Assembly (NCBI GenBank): GCA_019638395.1
Contig: JAHBTX010000004.1
Span: forward strand, 556,411 to 620,410
Source of the DNA: Cyclobacteriaceae bacterium
Lineage (GTDB): Bacteria; Bacteroidota; Bacteroidia; Cytophagales; Cyclobacteriaceae
Length of the DNA stretch: 64,000 nucleotides
Direction of reading: 5' to 3'
The notes under the pieces are model-generated. The model had not been told where the DNA came from, did not search any database, and saw only the letters and a list, made by a program, of their open reading frames with translations. Below, one piece after another: positions 62,591-64,000 of the stretch (the stretch's first letter is position 1; every line of letters begins with the position of its first letter). The position numbers and the translations under genes were made by a program.

Positions 62591-62602
62591 ACAAATAAAT
62601 TT

Positions 62603-63406
62603 ATGCTGACAAAGAGTGTCTTAGGAAACCAAATTAAGGTCTTAAGGTTGGAAAAAGGACTTTCTCAGGAGGAATTTGGTGCTCCCGTAGATTTAAGCCG
62701 TTCAGCCGTTTCGCAGATTGAAAGTGGCCAAATGTACCCTTCTCTGGAGTCAATTGGCAAGATAGTTAAGTACTACTCAACAAGTTGGGATAATCTGGTA
62801 GGTCATGCAAAGAGCAAAAAGCCGACAGAAATGACTGTATCTCCTGTCAGGACTTTGGTCACTACCGTAGATAAAACCGGAAGAGACAATATTGTGCTCG
62901 TTCCTATTAAAGCACAGGCCGGATACCTTCAAGGAGCGCAACAACCTGAATACATTGAGCATCTTCCAACCTTCTGGCTTCCTGGTCTGAATCACGGAAC
63001 GTACCGAGCTTTTGAGGTAAGCGGTTATAGTATGCTGGCTGATCGCACCGGATTTTTTCCTGGAGATATTGTGGTTGGTGAATATGTTGAAAGACTGGAA
63101 GAAATTAAAGACGGCTTCGTTTACATTTTGGTAAACAATGCGCAGGAAGTTGATAACATAGTATTGAAACGTTGCCTGAATTACCTCGATAAAGGGGGCG
63201 TGATTATTTGTAAATCTGATAACAAAGACCCTCAGTATCCAACGTTTCCTCTACCAGTTGAGAATATTAAAGAGGTTTGGAAGTTCAAAATCAAGCTCAC
63301 CCGTCAGGCACCAGAGCCTTCAGGTTTGTACGAAAGAATAAATGCGCTGGAGGGAGATATGATTTTAATGAAGGAGCAACTAAAAAAATCCCCACTGAAT
63401 AACTAA
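62603..63406 (+). CDS. XRE/S24 self-cleaving repressor (CI/LexA-like)
   Basis: A 267-residue protein. XRE helix-turn-helix (residues 7-62: L-S-Q-E-E-F-G-A then S-R-S-A-V-S-Q-I-E). A linker and an S24 peptidase domain follow, with a candidate cleavage bond Ala106-Gly107 (A-Q-A-G-Y), catalytic Ser143 (S-G-Y-S-M) and Lys189 (I-V-L-K-R). A C-terminal coiled tail (~240-267) follows. It is expected to hold the element silent and be cleaved on RecA/SOS activation. The MFS gene begins 21 bases downstream. Confidence 0.9.
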   Translation: MLTKSVLGNQIKVLRLEKGLSQEEFGAPVDLSRSAVSQIESGQMYPSLESIGKIVKYYSTSWDNLVGHAKSKKPTEMTVSPVRTLVTTVDKTGRDNIVLVPIKAQAGYLQGAQQPEYIEHLPTFWLPGLNHGTYRAFEVSGYSMLADRTGFFPGDIVVGEYVERLEEIKDGFVYILVNNAQEVDNIVLKRCLNYLDKGGVIICKSDNKDPQYPTFPLPVENIKEVWKFKIKLTRQAPEPSGLYERINALEGDMILMKEQLKKSPLNN

Positions 63407-63427
63407 GTGCTTTAGGCACTTGAAAAA

Positions 63428-64000
63428 ATGAAGGTTATTACTCGAACCGTTTGGATATTATCGCTCGTCAGCCTCTTCACAGATGTTGCAAGTGAAATGC
63501 TCTATCCGGTAATGCCGATATATCTAAAAGAAATAGGTTTCTCGATTTTGTTAATAGGTGTTTTAGAGGGTGTTGCTGAAGCAACTGCTGGACTAAGCAA
63601 AAGTTATTTCGGAAAACTTTCTGACGTAAGTGGTAAGCGACTTCCGTTTGTTCGCATCGGGTATCTAATGAGCACTGTCTCCAAACCCATGATGGCAGTT
63701 TTTGTATACCCTCTATGGGTTTTGTTTTCGCGCACGATTGACAGGTTTGGAAAAGGAATACGGACCGGAGCGCGGGACGCACTGCTGTCAGACGAGGCTA
63801 CACCTCAAACAAAAGGGCAAGTGTTCGGCTTCCATCGGGCAATGGATACAGTTGGTGCTGTTATTGGCCCTTCAGTGGCTTTGATCTATCTCTACTTATT
63901 TCCAGGAAACTATAAAGCACTTTTCTTACTCGCTTTTATTCCGGGTATTGTTGCCATAAGTTTTACGTTTCTTCTAAAAGAAGCAAAGATGGAATCAAGG
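63428..64000 (+). CDS. MFS transporter (partial, N-terminal 191 residues)
   Basis: The frame is open from ATG 63428 to the window end. About five membrane helices are visible. The opening (L-V-S-L-F-T-D-V-A-S-E-M-L-Y-P) and the G-R-x-x-D-R-type loop R-T-I-D-R-F-G-K-G-I-R-T-G-A-R-D-A are typical of a drug/metal-efflux-like MFS subfamily. It is 21 bases behind the repressor and probably on its transcript. The remainder of the gene is outside the window. Confidence 0.88.
   Translation, partial: MKVITRTVWILSLVSLFTDVASEMLYPVMPIYLKEIGFSILLIGVLEGVAEATAGLSKSYFGKLSDVSGKRLPFVRIGYLMSTVSKPMMAVFVYPLWVLFSRTIDRFGKGIRTGARDALLSDEATPQTKGQVFGFHRAMDTVGAVIGPSVALIYLYLFPGNYKALFLLAFIPGIVAISFTFLLKEAKMESR

Noticed and set aside
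49370-64000. Calling the whole right end a complete prophage
   Set aside because: No terminase, portal, capsid, tail or lysozyme gene is visible, so only an integrated element is claimed.

Overview
The window looks like a chromosome segment from a Bacteroidota bacterium, most likely order Cytophagales. The evidence is type IX secretion sorting domains of both kinds (a type B gliding-type C-terminus at 956-2047 and a type A PNPxxD C-terminus at 25623-27317), PorT-like outer-membrane barrels, TAnnTTTG-type -7 promoter boxes, DUF6090, MacB-like permeases, LytTR/HisKA_2 signalling and REP-type palindromes. No taxonomic marker gene is present, so the genus is not claimed.

Layout. 1-3.7 kb: envelope proteins (barrels, a T9SS cargo protein, a coiled-coil exported protein). 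3.8-10.65 kb: a region ending in a tyrosine-recombinase integration site. It carries an SRAP-domain DNA-protein crosslink protein with a small partner, a membrane-embedded amidohydrolase, an excisionase-like HTH protein, a RadC-like JAB protein and an integrase. These are followed by tandem 11-bp repeats (likely integrase arm sites) and a 55-bp 3' piece of tRNA-Leu. The other end of this element was not found in the window. 10.7-24.2 kb: core-like genes (YihY, an SDR with DUF2867, fasciclin, an FtsX/MacB permease, DUF6090) and a signalling locus of two tandemly duplicated HisKA_2 kinases plus a LytTR regulator. 24.5-29.5 kb: secreted beta-helix, T9SS, lipoprotein and WG-repeat proteins. 29.5-49.3 kb: HelD-type helicase, RRM protein, gamma-glutamyltransferase, two aldehyde dehydrogenases (ALDH7-like and PruA), HtrA, Hsp20, an MsbA-like exporter, a REP-flanked IS200-type transposase, tRNA-Asn, a membrane protein/winged-helix/CreD operon and YjjG. 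Several broken genes (10.8, 29.5 and 32.4 kb) lie here.

49.37 kb to beyond 62.6 kb: the most unusual part, an element integrated in tRNA-Pro. A large serine recombinase is read toward the tRNA and its last codons lie inside the tRNA gene. Behind it on the same strand are a 58-residue ORF, a GTA-type 3TM holin-like protein, a P-loop ATPase with a duplicated N-terminal domain and a Cys cluster, and a 1575-residue DNA methyltransferase plus Strawberry-notch helicase fusion resembling phage P1 DarB. Then come six accessory genes (TolB-like lipoprotein, DUF4287/DUF5655, DUF1761, AraC and two membrane proteins) and a small HTH gene. That HTH gene is divergent from an S24 (CI/LexA-like) repressor across a 91-bp operator region. 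The repressor is followed by an MFS transporter cut off by the window end. No capsid, terminase, relaxase or conjugation gene is visible, so whether this is a phage, satellite, ICE or other integrative element is open.
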